Virus record (IMG/VR): IMGVR_UViG_3300021490_000002
Location: 1 to 64,000 of that record
Length of the DNA stretch: 64,000 nt
Source: a virus
Strand: one strand, 5' to 3'
Part shown: positions 6,338 through 13,811 of the stretch, piece by piece
Numbering within the stretch: position 1 is the first letter of the stretch
How the letters are laid out: the number at the start of each line of letters is the position of its first letter
Notes under the pieces: generated by a model
Told to the model about the DNA's origin: nothing
The model's input: the letters and a program-made list of their open reading frames with translations, nothing else
Database searches by the model: none
Translations under genes and position numbers: made by a program

Positions 6338-7819
6338 TTAAAGTTCAGCATCATATATATAATATGACCCTACATGAGAAATTGTTGGGTCTGTTCTCAT
6401 AACGACAAGCTTTTTGAAGTGGTTGTAACTATTATCATCCATTATTCTGTAGTAGCGGATACATCTAAGATACTCCACATCAACAGGAATGTTTTCAAAG
6501 TATGTGGCTTCCTCTCCCTCCTCCATTTGTATGTTTTTTATTTTTATCCAATCTCCCGCATATTCAAGGTCTCCTTCTCCTATAACTAATCTAAAGGCCT
6601 CTCGCTCAGTTAATTTGTCTGGTTCGTTCGTAGTGTCTATGGAACTTAAATCAAACGTGGTTGACAATAACTGATAGTTCCCACTACCAGAGTAAGATAC
6701 TGTATTCTCTGCATAAGTAGATTCATCAGGATTTTTGATAGCTACTTTAAAATCTCTATTGACATTTGAGGCCAGCTCAAATGATACCGTAACTTTTTCT
6801 TTCTGGAGGATTAAGTCGTAGGCAAACGTTCCTTCTATCCTTTGCTCCAGAGGAATAACGTTATTAGAAGACCCCTTATTGACAAGCTTTACTCTATAAA
6901 GCAATCCATATTTTTCCCGTTCTGTCATCTCTTCTATACGAATGTGATTAATCTCTTCTGCCGTTAATATCTTTTTAAAGATTCTTACTTGGTCTATCTT
7001 GAAATTTTTGTAGTGCCATTTATTTCCTATATAAAAATAGCCATCATTGTGTTTGAAATTTTCTGATGCCGTAAATTCGTCTGTAAGCTCTCCATCAATA
7101 TATAGCTGGATGGTTTGAAGGCCTACGGTTACCACAATGTGATGCCATTCATTGAATGTTATCCCTCCAGTCGTCTTATATATTCCAATATCTCCGTGAG
7201 TAACCCCATCATTTTTTATAGTAAATTTTGTATTATCATCATGACAAAGCCATAGAGCTGGCTGGCGAGAATTTCCATTATTGTTATTGTTGTCTGGAGA
7301 TAGATGCCATATGCTAATGCTCTTTCCAAGACTTCCATATACATAAATCCAAGCGCTTATGCTTATCTCATTAGTCCCGCCTCTAGCGATTTTGTTGTTT
7401 GTGACCATGTAACTTGTCTCAGGAGCATTATTGTAATCAATACATTCATATAGCATTCCGTCTTCTGTAAAACTTACATCGTGCCCAGTGAGAGGGTAGT
7501 TCCCGCTGAGGTCCAAAAAATCTCTATCTAAATTCCAGCAGGCCAAGCAACTATTATCGTCCAAAATATCTAAGACATAACCAGGGATTATTGTTGAGCA
7601 TTGAATATCATTATCATCAAAGGCCCCGCTTAACCATCTGTCTGCAGTGTATTTTTTATCATTCTTTATTCTAAATAAACTTCCCCGTTGATAAAATCTA
7701 AAGCTTCCATTTATCAGTCTGTTTTTGAACTCAATAAAAGGTAGGTCGTCTAGGCTGGGACCCTCTGCTCGCTTGGTTTCATATAGTTTCCGTGTGAAAG
7801 GGTTATACTTATAAGCCAT
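6338..7819 (-). CDS. Tail fibre with LamG/concanavalin-like domain (copy B)
   Basis: The frame opens at 7849, but the ATG at 7817-7819 gives MAYKYNPFTRKLYE, aligning with its paralogue and the YNPFT tag, and has GAGGG 7-8 nt upstream; the product is 493 residues. Domain order matches copy A: RLINGSFRFYQRG, YTADRWLSGAFDD, a LamG-like lectin fold (SAWIYVYGSLG to YIDGELTDEF and IDQVRIFKKIL), then a beta domain with NNVIPLEQRIEG and GDWIKIKNIQMEEGE. The copies keep this skeleton but differ in surface loops, as expected for alternative receptor-binding proteins. It is transcribed away from the capsid operon through the divergent region at 7820-7949. Confidence 0.75.
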   Translation of the reverse strand: MAYKYNPFTRKLYETKRAEGPSLDDLPFIEFKNRLINGSFRFYQRGSLFRIKNDKKYTADRWLSGAFDDNDIQCSTIIPGYVLDILDDNSCLACWNLDRDFLDLSGNYPLTGHDVSFTEDGMLYECIDYNNAPETSYMVTNNKIARGGTNEISISAWIYVYGSLGKSISIWHLSPDNNNNNGNSRQPALWLCHDDNTKFTIKNDGVTHGDIGIYKTTGGITFNEWHHIVVTVGLQTIQLYIDGELTDEFTASENFKHNDGYFYIGNKWHYKNFKIDQVRIFKKILTAEEINHIRIEEMTEREKYGLLYRVKLVNKGSSNNVIPLEQRIEGTFAYDLILQKEKVTVSFELASNVNRDFKVAIKNPDESTYAENTVSYSGSGNYQLLSTTFDLSSIDTTNEPDKLTEREAFRLVIGEGDLEYAGDWIKIKNIQMEEGEEATYFENIPVDVEYLRCIRYYRIMDDNSYNHFKKLVVMRTDPTISHVGSYYIYDAEL

Positions 7820-7949
7820 GTTTATACCCTCATTTTTTGCTTGATTCACTTTAAACTATAATCTATTGCTTGACAATAATCTACTTATATCAGTAATATT
7901 GACACAAGTATATAGAACATATAATGATTTTTTTCTCGGAGGATTAGCT
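7820..7949. promoter_or_regulatory. Divergent promoter region
   Basis: This 130-bp gap separates leftward fibre genes from the rightward capsid operon. Plus-strand candidates are TTGACA (7870-7875) with TAATAT (7894-7899) at 18 nt, and TTGACA (7899-7904) with TATAAT (7920-7925) at 15 nt. On the minus strand TTGTCA with a 17-nt spacer and TAAAGT (about 7851-7879) could drive the fibres. A GGAGG at about 7939 serves the gene at 7950. Confidence 0.55.
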
Positions 7950-8690
7950 ATGAGTAAAATTCTGCTTCCTGCAGAAGCGCCTTTAGATTTATACAAGGCA
8001 GCCTTCATATTTTATAAGAAGTATAATCTAAACTTTTGTGACTTTCTTTTTATTTACCCTAACAAACCTTTCACGGTGAGGAATAATGATATTTTACTAG
8101 GTGTAAATATAGAAGTGAACGAAAAAGTTGTCAAACTCAATTCCCTAGAGGAAGCGGTTAGTTATCTAGGAGCATCAGATGAATTTGAATTTCTCTTTTC
8201 CATTCCAGACTCAGTTCTTTTAGGTTTTAGTGTGAAAGACAAAACCCTTACCTTAATAAGATTGTTTGAGTTCTTTTCTACCTACTATAGAAATCTAGTT
8301 AGAAATACGCCTTTGACAGAATTACTTGACAAAATAGACATCGTAAAATATAATAATCTGAAAATAAGTATCCAAAAAGATGGACACTTTATCTCTCCAG
8401 AAGAGCGACTTGTCTTATTCAAAAGTCCTGGAGTGGACTTTTGTATCTTTTATTCCAACGGGACAGTTGGAATACAGAAGAATTTAATTAGAAAGAAGAC
8501 GCCCCTTCTCACACAATTATCTCTGAAGAAATATCTGCCGACCGAATACAATTGGTTTATTCACAGGCGGGGACATCTGCTGGTGTCTAAGTCAAATGTG
8601 AAAGAGGATATGATTGATGTTGTAAGAGAGGCCTTAATTAAGGCCTTGAAAGATTTTAAGCAAGATAAGGAGGAAACTTATGAGGGTTAA
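7950..8690 (+). CDS. Hypothetical protein, first gene of rightward operon
   Basis: The frame is open from 7866, but the ATG at 7950 (MSKILLPAEAPLDL) has GGAGG 7 nt upstream and is preferred, giving 246 residues. It is an alpha/beta protein with no secure family. The C-terminal part (VDFCIFYSNGTVGIQ, then WFIHRRGHLLVSKS) faintly recalls a DHHA1-type module, but the DHH motifs are not visible. The gene carries perfect hairpins within its coding sequence: 8421-8428/8435-8442, 8451-8459/8466-8474, and an 18-bp palindrome at 8629-8646. It overlaps the next gene by 11 bp and precedes the decoration and capsid genes, so a head role such as protease or maturation is possible but unproven. Confidence 0.5.
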   Translation: MSKILLPAEAPLDLYKAAFIFYKKYNLNFCDFLFIYPNKPFTVRNNDILLGVNIEVNEKVVKLNSLEEAVSYLGASDEFEFLFSIPDSVLLGFSVKDKTLTLIRLFEFFSTYYRNLVRNTPLTELLDKIDIVKYNNLKISIQKDGHFISPEERLVLFKSPGVDFCIFYSNGTVGIQKNLIRKKTPLLTQLSLKKYLPTEYNWFIHRRGHLLVSKSNVKEDMIDVVREALIKALKDFKQDKEETYEG

Positions 8691-9156
8691 ATATCCAATG
8701 TGTGTTAGTGGAGATGGCATCGGCAAATGGTTTAAACTAAATGCAAACCTGACAATCAAGCCGATGTCTGGAAGATTTATAGGGATGAACTCTAGCAATG
8801 AACTTGTGCTCATTAATGGAAGTACTGGAGGAAAAATCTTAGGCTGGTTAGACATGCCTAACGATGCTCGTGTATATCAAATGTCTGACATCTTTGAATC
8901 TACCCTTCATCCAGATTACACTTATAAGGCTGGCGACCATGTGTTTTTAATCACTCAAGACTTAGGAGACTCTTTGTTTAGAGTTCCTCTTGTCGGTGGT
9001 TCTTTGAGTGATGTTGTAGAGGGCAAGGCAATGGCCTTAGTAGTAAATAGTGATGGCCTACAGGGTATAGACACTTCCTACAGTGGCACAGAGCAGCACG
9101 TAATTATATTTAGTGCTGAGAGTGAGGAAGATATTATCGTGAAACCTATTGTCTAA
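8680..9156 (+). CDS. Probable head decoration protein, paralogue of 32353
   Basis: A 158-residue beta-rich protein with AAGGAGG before the ATG, lying immediately upstream of the major capsid gene, the usual place for a decoration protein. It shares GWLDMPNDARVYQM and then PDYTYKAGD with the protein at 32353-32823, and both repeat an SGRF(I/V)G segment near residue 30. The overall pattern (a beta-barrel that places a value, reads a default and returns a state) resembles other phage decoration-like domains. Its paralogue sits in the fibre cluster, so an alternative reading is a capping domain used on both head and tail. Confidence 0.55.
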   Translation: MRVKYPMCVSGDGIGKWFKLNANLTIKPMSGRFIGMNSSNELVLINGSTGGKILGWLDMPNDARVYQMSDIFESTLHPDYTYKAGDHVFLITQDLGDSLFRVPLVGGSLSDVVEGKAMALVVNSDGLQGIDTSYSGTEQHVIIFSAESEEDIIVKPIV

Positions 9157-9190
9157 ATTTAAATGAACAAACTACTGGAGGTTATAGACT

Positions 9191-10186
9191 ATGGCTATGA
9201 AAAGAACTGATTTTACTAAATACCTTTTAAAACTTGGTTATGAGGTATTTTGGGATAATTATGATGAAATTGGGTCAGTCTGGGAGCAATTATTTGATGA
9301 AGAAGATACAGATAAGCCCTACGTTGAAAGGATGTCCATGTCTGGACTGGATGACTTAGAGGAAAAGGGCGAGGACGAGCCAATCAAATATGATAAGATG
9401 GCAGACGGTTGGCCAATTCTTGGAAAGGTTAGGACCTTTGCTAAAGGTATCGCTTTCTCTATGGAACTCTATGAAGACACCCAAATTGAGCAATTATTCT
9501 CCCAGGCAGTAGCATCCTGGTCCAAAGCATATACAAGGACTAGGGATAGGTTTTATGCACGCTTCTTTAATGAAGGTGCATTGCTTTCTGGGTCTGATGT
9601 TTTTGATAATAGTATTCCTGGTGTAAAGTTAGACCCGACAGGAAAATTCATTTACGACGGCAAACCTTTCTTTGCTGATGCAGGAAATCCTCATCCATTG
9701 AGGCATTCATCGGATGCAATCGTTAATTATGCACCACTACCTATTGATGAGTCTGTATCTTTGGACGTAGCCACTCAAAATTTAATTGATGTTTACCAGA
9801 AAATGACTATTGACAATGCTAAAGATGAGAAGGGTGATGAGATTTTAGTCACCCCTGATACCATTGTTATTCCCCCAGCACTGAAATTTAGGGTGAACCA
9901 GATATTAAATTCTGACTATTTTCCAAAACTAGATTCCACTCCTTCTGCTATTAACCCATTGAAGGGAATGCTTGATGTTGTTGTATGGCCCAGGTTGAAA
10001 GACCCAACAGGGTGGTTCCTAGTCGAGAGAAAGCGTGGTTTGAAGGCTCTTAACAGGAAAGACGTTACTATAGATGTTTGGGAAGACCCAGAAACAAAAC
10101 AGGTGAAGGCATCTGTAGTATGCAGATTTGGAGGATATGTAGAAGACGTACGTTACACTTTTGGTTGTAACATAGCACAAAGCTAA
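9191..10186 (+). CDS. Major capsid protein (HK97-fold, Mu gpT-like)
   Basis: A 331-residue protein. It follows the Mu gpT-like capsid pattern: an N-terminal helical arm without a long delta domain, TKYLLKLGYEVFWDNYDEIG, then a P-domain helix (FSQAVASWSKAYTRTRDRFYARFFN), the DGKPFFADAGNPHPLRHS segment, LVTPDTIVIPP, a WPRLKDPTGWFLVERKRGLK segment, and an A-domain C-terminus with CRFGGYVEDVRYTFG. It follows the decoration gene and is followed by a small gene and a GC-rich hairpin. It assembles into the procapsid with the scaffold and portal encoded 52 kb away on the other strand. This is the only capsid-like protein in the window. Confidence 0.8.
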   Translation: MAMKRTDFTKYLLKLGYEVFWDNYDEIGSVWEQLFDEEDTDKPYVERMSMSGLDDLEEKGEDEPIKYDKMADGWPILGKVRTFAKGIAFSMELYEDTQIEQLFSQAVASWSKAYTRTRDRFYARFFNEGALLSGSDVFDNSIPGVKLDPTGKFIYDGKPFFADAGNPHPLRHSSDAIVNYAPLPIDESVSLDVATQNLIDVYQKMTIDNAKDEKGDEILVTPDTIVIPPALKFRVNQILNSDYFPKLDSTPSAINPLKGMLDVVVWPRLKDPTGWFLVERKRGLKALNRKDVTIDVWEDPETKQVKASVVCRFGGYVEDVRYTFGCNIAQS

Positions 10187-10198
10187 TAGGAGGTACTT

Positions 10199-10453
10199 AT
10201 GGCAAAGGCTACAGAAGATACGAAACTAAAACCAGGTCAGACTGGGACTCAGGAGTCTAAGCAAAACAACCCACAAGAGTCTGCAGCTAAAAATACTGGC
10301 AGTGGAGAGTCTAGTAAGGCTAAAGATTCGGCAAAGACTAAGTGGGTTGAGGTAAAAGACCCTGCAAAGGCTTTGGCTGCACATAAAGCAGGCAAGTTGG
10401 TTAGGAAGATAAGGAAGGGAATTGGTTTTGTTTATATCATAGAAAATAAATAG
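10199..10453 (+). CDS. Small hypothetical protein, low-complexity N-terminus
   Basis: An 84-residue protein with GGAGG 8 nt upstream of the ATG. The first ~45 residues are low complexity (K, Q, N, S, G and E), probably disordered. The last ~35 form a compact basic segment (KTKWVEVKDPAKALAAHKAGKLV then IGFVYIIENK). It lies 12 bp after the capsid gene. It could be a minor head or capsid-associated protein; the fold is not recognised. Confidence 0.55.
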   Translation: MAKATEDTKLKPGQTGTQESKQNNPQESAAKNTGSGESSKAKDSAKTKWVEVKDPAKALAAHKAGKLVRKIRKGIGFVYIIENK

Positions 10454-10483
10454 CCATACCTCCCTTATCATACAAAACCCACT

Positions 10484-10515
10484 CCCTGCCCCTATGCAGT
10501 TTAGTAGGGGCAGGG
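10484..10515. terminator. GC-rich hairpin after capsid genes
   Basis: An 11-bp stem (10484-10494/10505-10515) with a 10-nt loop lies between the capsid and connector genes. There is no T-tract, so a full intrinsic terminator is unlikely; transcript processing, partial termination or 3' end protection of the abundant capsid message is more likely. Confidence 0.5.
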
Positions 10516-10537
10516 GAAACAAAGGAGGTATCTTAAA

Positions 10538-11566
10538 GTGTCTATTATAGCTACGGTTGCGCACCCTAAAGCAAACTCTTACTTAAGCTTAGAGGAAGCT
10601 AACGAGATATTTTCTGTCTATCCAGACATAGGTTGGGGAGACTTTTCTGACCTTGAAAAGGAAAATATTTTAAGAGCGGTCACGGCTAAAATAGATACTT
10701 TAAGATATCTCGGAAGTAAGTTCTTTGACAATCAGCCGTTAGAATTTCCACGGAAATATGATGTGCGTGTAGTAACTCCTGTATATTCGTCTATTGTAGT
10801 GTCTGGGATAGAACAAACGTCTTCGTTTTCAGTTGTAAGCCAGAATGACTATACTTACACAATATCGAATCCAGGTTCAGCTACGTTCTTACTCCCAGCA
10901 TTCCCCAAACAAAACACACTCTCGCTAATTATTGTAGATACTGGGGATGTCTATGTGGATGACGGTGCAGGCAATTTGTTAGACGTAGGTAGTGGAAGTA
11001 TAGTTGGTACAGTTAATTATCAAGAGAGGACCATCACCCTTTCTTCTCCTCCAGATAGTGACATACAGGCACATGGGGACTGGATACTTGCAGATAAGTT
11101 ATCATCGCAGGCTTTAGTTTTTGATGTTGCTAAGTTTTTGCCTGATTTATTTAAAGGTGGCTCTATACATATAATATATAATGACGGCTCAAGAGAATAT
11201 TTTGATGTTACAGGTCATAATTTGATGACTGGAGAAGTGACTTTGTCGGGTAGCTATAAAAGGTATCCGCCGACGCATATTATATTGTTTGCTCCCTATT
11301 TTCCTGAGTTAAAGAAAGCCGTAGAGTTGCAGGTGTTGGCTCAGTTAGGCGCTGACATTGCTGACTGGGATTCATTAGAAAATCGGGGAATAAAGTCTAT
11401 AAAAATAGGTGATACTGCCCGCTCTTATTCTGGTGTGATGCCTAATACTTCTAAGAATGCTGCGTTAGCTGCCAAGTATAGGATTCATCCTGTAGTCCTA
11501 ACTTTATTGGCACGCTTTACTATATACGGTAAAATGGAAAGTTTTTATGGAAAGATTTCGGTGTAG
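10538..11566 (+). CDS. Head-tail connector (gp6/DnaT-like) with inserted beta domain
   Basis: A 342-residue protein. The first ~75 residues match the head-tail adaptor pattern: ANSYLSLEEANEIF, then a W, a helix with ILRAVTAKIDTL, GSKFFDNQPLEFPRKYDV. The usual C-terminal helix (FPELKKAVELQVLAQLG) appears only after about 165 extra residues of beta-rich insert (about 80-245) with repeated motifs resembling a small beta-sandwich. It then ends with a basic KYRIHPVVLTLL tail. Family members are normally 100-200 residues, so the insertion is notable. It probably forms the ring under the portal. Confidence 0.65.
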   Translation: MSIIATVAHPKANSYLSLEEANEIFSVYPDIGWGDFSDLEKENILRAVTAKIDTLRYLGSKFFDNQPLEFPRKYDVRVVTPVYSSIVVSGIEQTSSFSVVSQNDYTYTISNPGSATFLLPAFPKQNTLSLIIVDTGDVYVDDGAGNLLDVGSGSIVGTVNYQERTITLSSPPDSDIQAHGDWILADKLSSQALVFDVAKFLPDLFKGGSIHIIYNDGSREYFDVTGHNLMTGEVTLSGSYKRYPPTHIILFAPYFPELKKAVELQVLAQLGADIADWDSLENRGIKSIKIGDTARSYSGVMPNTSKNAALAAKYRIHPVVLTLLARFTIYGKMESFYGKISV

Positions 11567-11571
11567 TAGCC

Positions 11572-12294
11572 ATGACTGAGTATTATTCAAAAGCTGACTT
11601 TTTTAGAAAGACTTGTCACGGAGTTCTCCAGAAGGCTAGCTGGTGGAAAGAACAAGACCCTGTAATAATACCGATAGAGCAGGGTGTTGGAGTTAAGCTA
11701 AAGACAGATTATACAAAAATATTTTCGTTTGTTCGTGACCATCACTCTGCGTGTGATTACATGAATCACGGAACTTTCTTTGGGTCAGAATCTTTCAAAT
11801 ATGATATTACTGATTATGTTTGGGCACTGTTTGCAATAGGTGGTTACTCTGGATATGAAATTGTTGATTGTTTATTATTAGAAGACGGTCAGTTTTATTC
11901 ATTACCTTATGGGGCTGAAGTTCCATACAAATACATACGACCTTCTGGGATAGGCCTTATTGACCCAGAAAGTTCACCGTATTTATATGGGTTTCAGCGA
12001 TTGGACTCTGTAGCTTTTAGGATAGAGCCTTATTTAGTAGATAATCAGCATATTTACTTTTACATAACTCGTGACCTTACATACTGTTTGGACTCGGGTT
12101 ATTTTTATGAGTTGGTGGTTATTGCACAACATAAAGATTCCTTAGCTTTAACTTATGGTGAATTTAAAAGGTTATCTCCAATGTGGAGAATTTATATGAG
12201 GCCGTTTACAATACCAACATTGGCTTTTTGCCATGATACTCCCAGAGAGTACATGGATTTCTTTGAGAATGTCATTCCTCAGAGAGGTTTATAA
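11572..12294 (+). CDS. Hypothetical neck/head completion protein
   Basis: A 240-residue protein between connector and head-closure genes. It is rich in aromatics (Y, F, W) with no recognised motif. Its stop overlaps the next start (TAATG), indicating translational coupling. By position it should belong to the neck, but this is not shown by sequence. There is no strong ribosome binding site, consistent with coupling to the connector gene ending 5 nt upstream. Confidence 0.5.
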   Translation: MTEYYSKADFFRKTCHGVLQKASWWKEQDPVIIPIEQGVGVKLKTDYTKIFSFVRDHHSACDYMNHGTFFGSESFKYDITDYVWALFAIGGYSGYEIVDCLLLEDGQFYSLPYGAEVPYKYIRPSGIGLIDPESSPYLYGFQRLDSVAFRIEPYLVDNQHIYFYITRDLTYCLDSGYFYELVVIAQHKDSLALTYGEFKRLSPMWRIYMRPFTIPTLAFCHDTPREYMDFFENVIPQRGL

Positions 12295-12623
12295 TGGCGT
12301 CAAAGACTATAAGCGGTTATACGAGACAAAGGTTTTCGGTTTATCGTAGAGCAGGTGGGGTTTACTCAGACACATCTCTGAGGCCTTTATATGAGAATGT
12401 AGCCTGTAGATTTGTAGAGTATGGGCAAATGACGTATGATAGAACTCAGGAAGTGGAATTGGTAATAGGGAAGGCGCAGGTATGGACTGAGCATGAACTT
12501 CCTGGGGTAAGGAAGGGTGATATTGTAGTTTTACAAAATAGTGATGAATATGTCATTTTAACTATAGAGAGGCGTAGGGATATAACAGGTAAGTTCGACC
12601 ACACTAAACTGATTTTGGCGTAA
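12294..12623 (+). CDS. Head-tail joining (head closure) protein
   Basis: A 109-residue small beta-barrel protein. It begins with a short basic arm (GYTRQRFSVYRRAGGVY), then EVELVIGKAQVWTEHELPGVRKGDIVVLQNSDEYVIL, a pattern of head-closure/stopper proteins (SPP1 gp16 / head-tail joining type). Its size and place after the connector and before tail completion genes fit. The start overlaps the preceding stop. It would seal the portal and accept the tail. Confidence 0.55.
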   Translation: MASKTISGYTRQRFSVYRRAGGVYSDTSLRPLYENVACRFVEYGQMTYDRTQEVELVIGKAQVWTEHELPGVRKGDIVVLQNSDEYVILTIERRRDITGKFDHTKLILA

Positions 12624-12625
12624 CT

Positions 12626-13291
12626 ATGGCAAAGTTTTATTCTTCTTTACCAAAAAGATTTAGGAAGAGCATGAGCATAGATTTGAACTTGGGTTTTGAT
12701 GAAGATGAAGTGGAGCACGCTTTAGCAGACCTGAAACTTAAGCTTTATCACTCAGGTTCGTTTATTGCTTACATAGCTGCTGAAGAATACGGCAAAACGT
12801 TTTATAGAAGTATAGTTAAATATCTTCCCACGGCTACTGGATTACTACAGTTATCTGCCACTCCAGTATCCACGGGAAGCTTAGCGGTAAGAGGTAAAGT
12901 AACTCGGACTTCCAGGGGAACGAGTACACCAATATTTGGTTGGTTGAATAAACACTCCTGGAAAACAAGGAAGGCTTATAATGTAGAACTGAATCCAGAT
13001 TTAGTGGAAGTTCAGTTTTTTATCCCTTATAAAAATTGGAAGCGCAGGCCCATGAAGGAATTGGGTTTTTACGTTACTTTTAAACGTGAGGCCTTTGATG
13101 AACCTGATTTTGAGGCTTATGCCATAATGAAAGGTATAGAAAACTATGATGTTGTATCCAATCATTACGAGTTGATAATGGATGCAATAGCTCAGGGAAG
13201 TGCGGAGTTTGAAAGGTTGGCGAATACAGAGGTTTATAAAACGGTCTTCAACAAAGCCGTTAAGTGGATAGAGCGTCATGTATGGTCTTAG
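12626..13291 (+). CDS. Tail completion/minor tail protein (gp10-like)
   Basis: A 221-residue protein. The N-terminus (DLNLGFDEDEVEHALADLKLKLYHSGSFI) and the central ATGLLQLSATPVSTGSLAVRGKV segment recall HK97 gp10-like neck proteins. It is larger than the usual 130-170 residues, with a long C-terminal helical part. It lies 2 bp after the head-closure gene and 13 bp before the tail terminator candidate. The assignment rests mainly on gene order. Confidence 0.45.
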   Translation: MAKFYSSLPKRFRKSMSIDLNLGFDEDEVEHALADLKLKLYHSGSFIAYIAAEEYGKTFYRSIVKYLPTATGLLQLSATPVSTGSLAVRGKVTRTSRGTSTPIFGWLNKHSWKTRKAYNVELNPDLVEVQFFIPYKNWKRRPMKELGFYVTFKREAFDEPDFEAYAIMKGIENYDVVSNHYELIMDAIAQGSAEFERLANTEVYKTVFNKAVKWIERHVWS

Positions 13292-13304
13292 GAGGAGGTA
13301 GAAG

Positions 13305-13799
13305 ATGAATATTATAGATTATGTAGCTACATATTTATCTAATCTTCCTCCAGACCATCCTATTAATGAAGCTTTTGGGCAGAAGTTGAATTTTTTGATG
13401 GACGACGAATTAAATTTAGATAATAATATCTTCCTATATAGATTTCCTATAACAGAGTATTCAGAGACTACTGTAGATATTGAGGGGGTTTCGGCAGATA
13501 TTATATCTTCAGAGAGGTTTGGAATTTGCTTAATTCCATTGTCGGGAAGGGGCATTAATTTAACCGACTATTCTACTTATCCAGCGTTTCTTTGTCGCTG
13601 TCGTCACAAATTGCCTGGACGGGCGTGGCGGACATTAGAAGAAATAATTTACGAACTTCACGATAATGCTAGGGTTTTTCCCCAGAATGGCGTTATCTAC
13701 TCCACTCAGACTAACCCATCTTTGTTGTATGCAGATAAACGTTTGATTTATTGTTTTCAGGCAGCTTTTAAAGTAATTGTTGCAGAACGAATTAAATAA
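13305..13799 (+). CDS. Probable tail terminator protein
   Basis: A 164-residue protein with a strong GGAGGAGGT upstream. It occupies the position of the tail terminator/tail completion gene just before the tube genes. It has the usual pattern of such proteins: a helical N-terminus (IIDYVATYLSNLPP), a central beta-strand part, and RTLEEIIYELHDNARVF as the C-terminal helix before a last strand (IYCFQAAFKVIVAERIK). A hexameric ring that stops tube growth is expected. Confidence 0.55.
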   Translation: MNIIDYVATYLSNLPPDHPINEAFGQKLNFLMDDELNLDNNIFLYRFPITEYSETTVDIEGVSADIISSERFGICLIPLSGRGINLTDYSTYPAFLCRCRHKLPGRAWRTLEEIIYELHDNARVFPQNGVIYSTQTNPSLLYADKRLIYCFQAAFKVIVAERIK

Positions 13800-13811
13800 G
13801 GAGGGCTTTTT

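Noticed and set aside
7950-8690. DHH/DHHA1 phosphoesterase call
   Set aside because: Only a vague C-terminal resemblance; the DHH and metal-binding aspartate motifs were not found.
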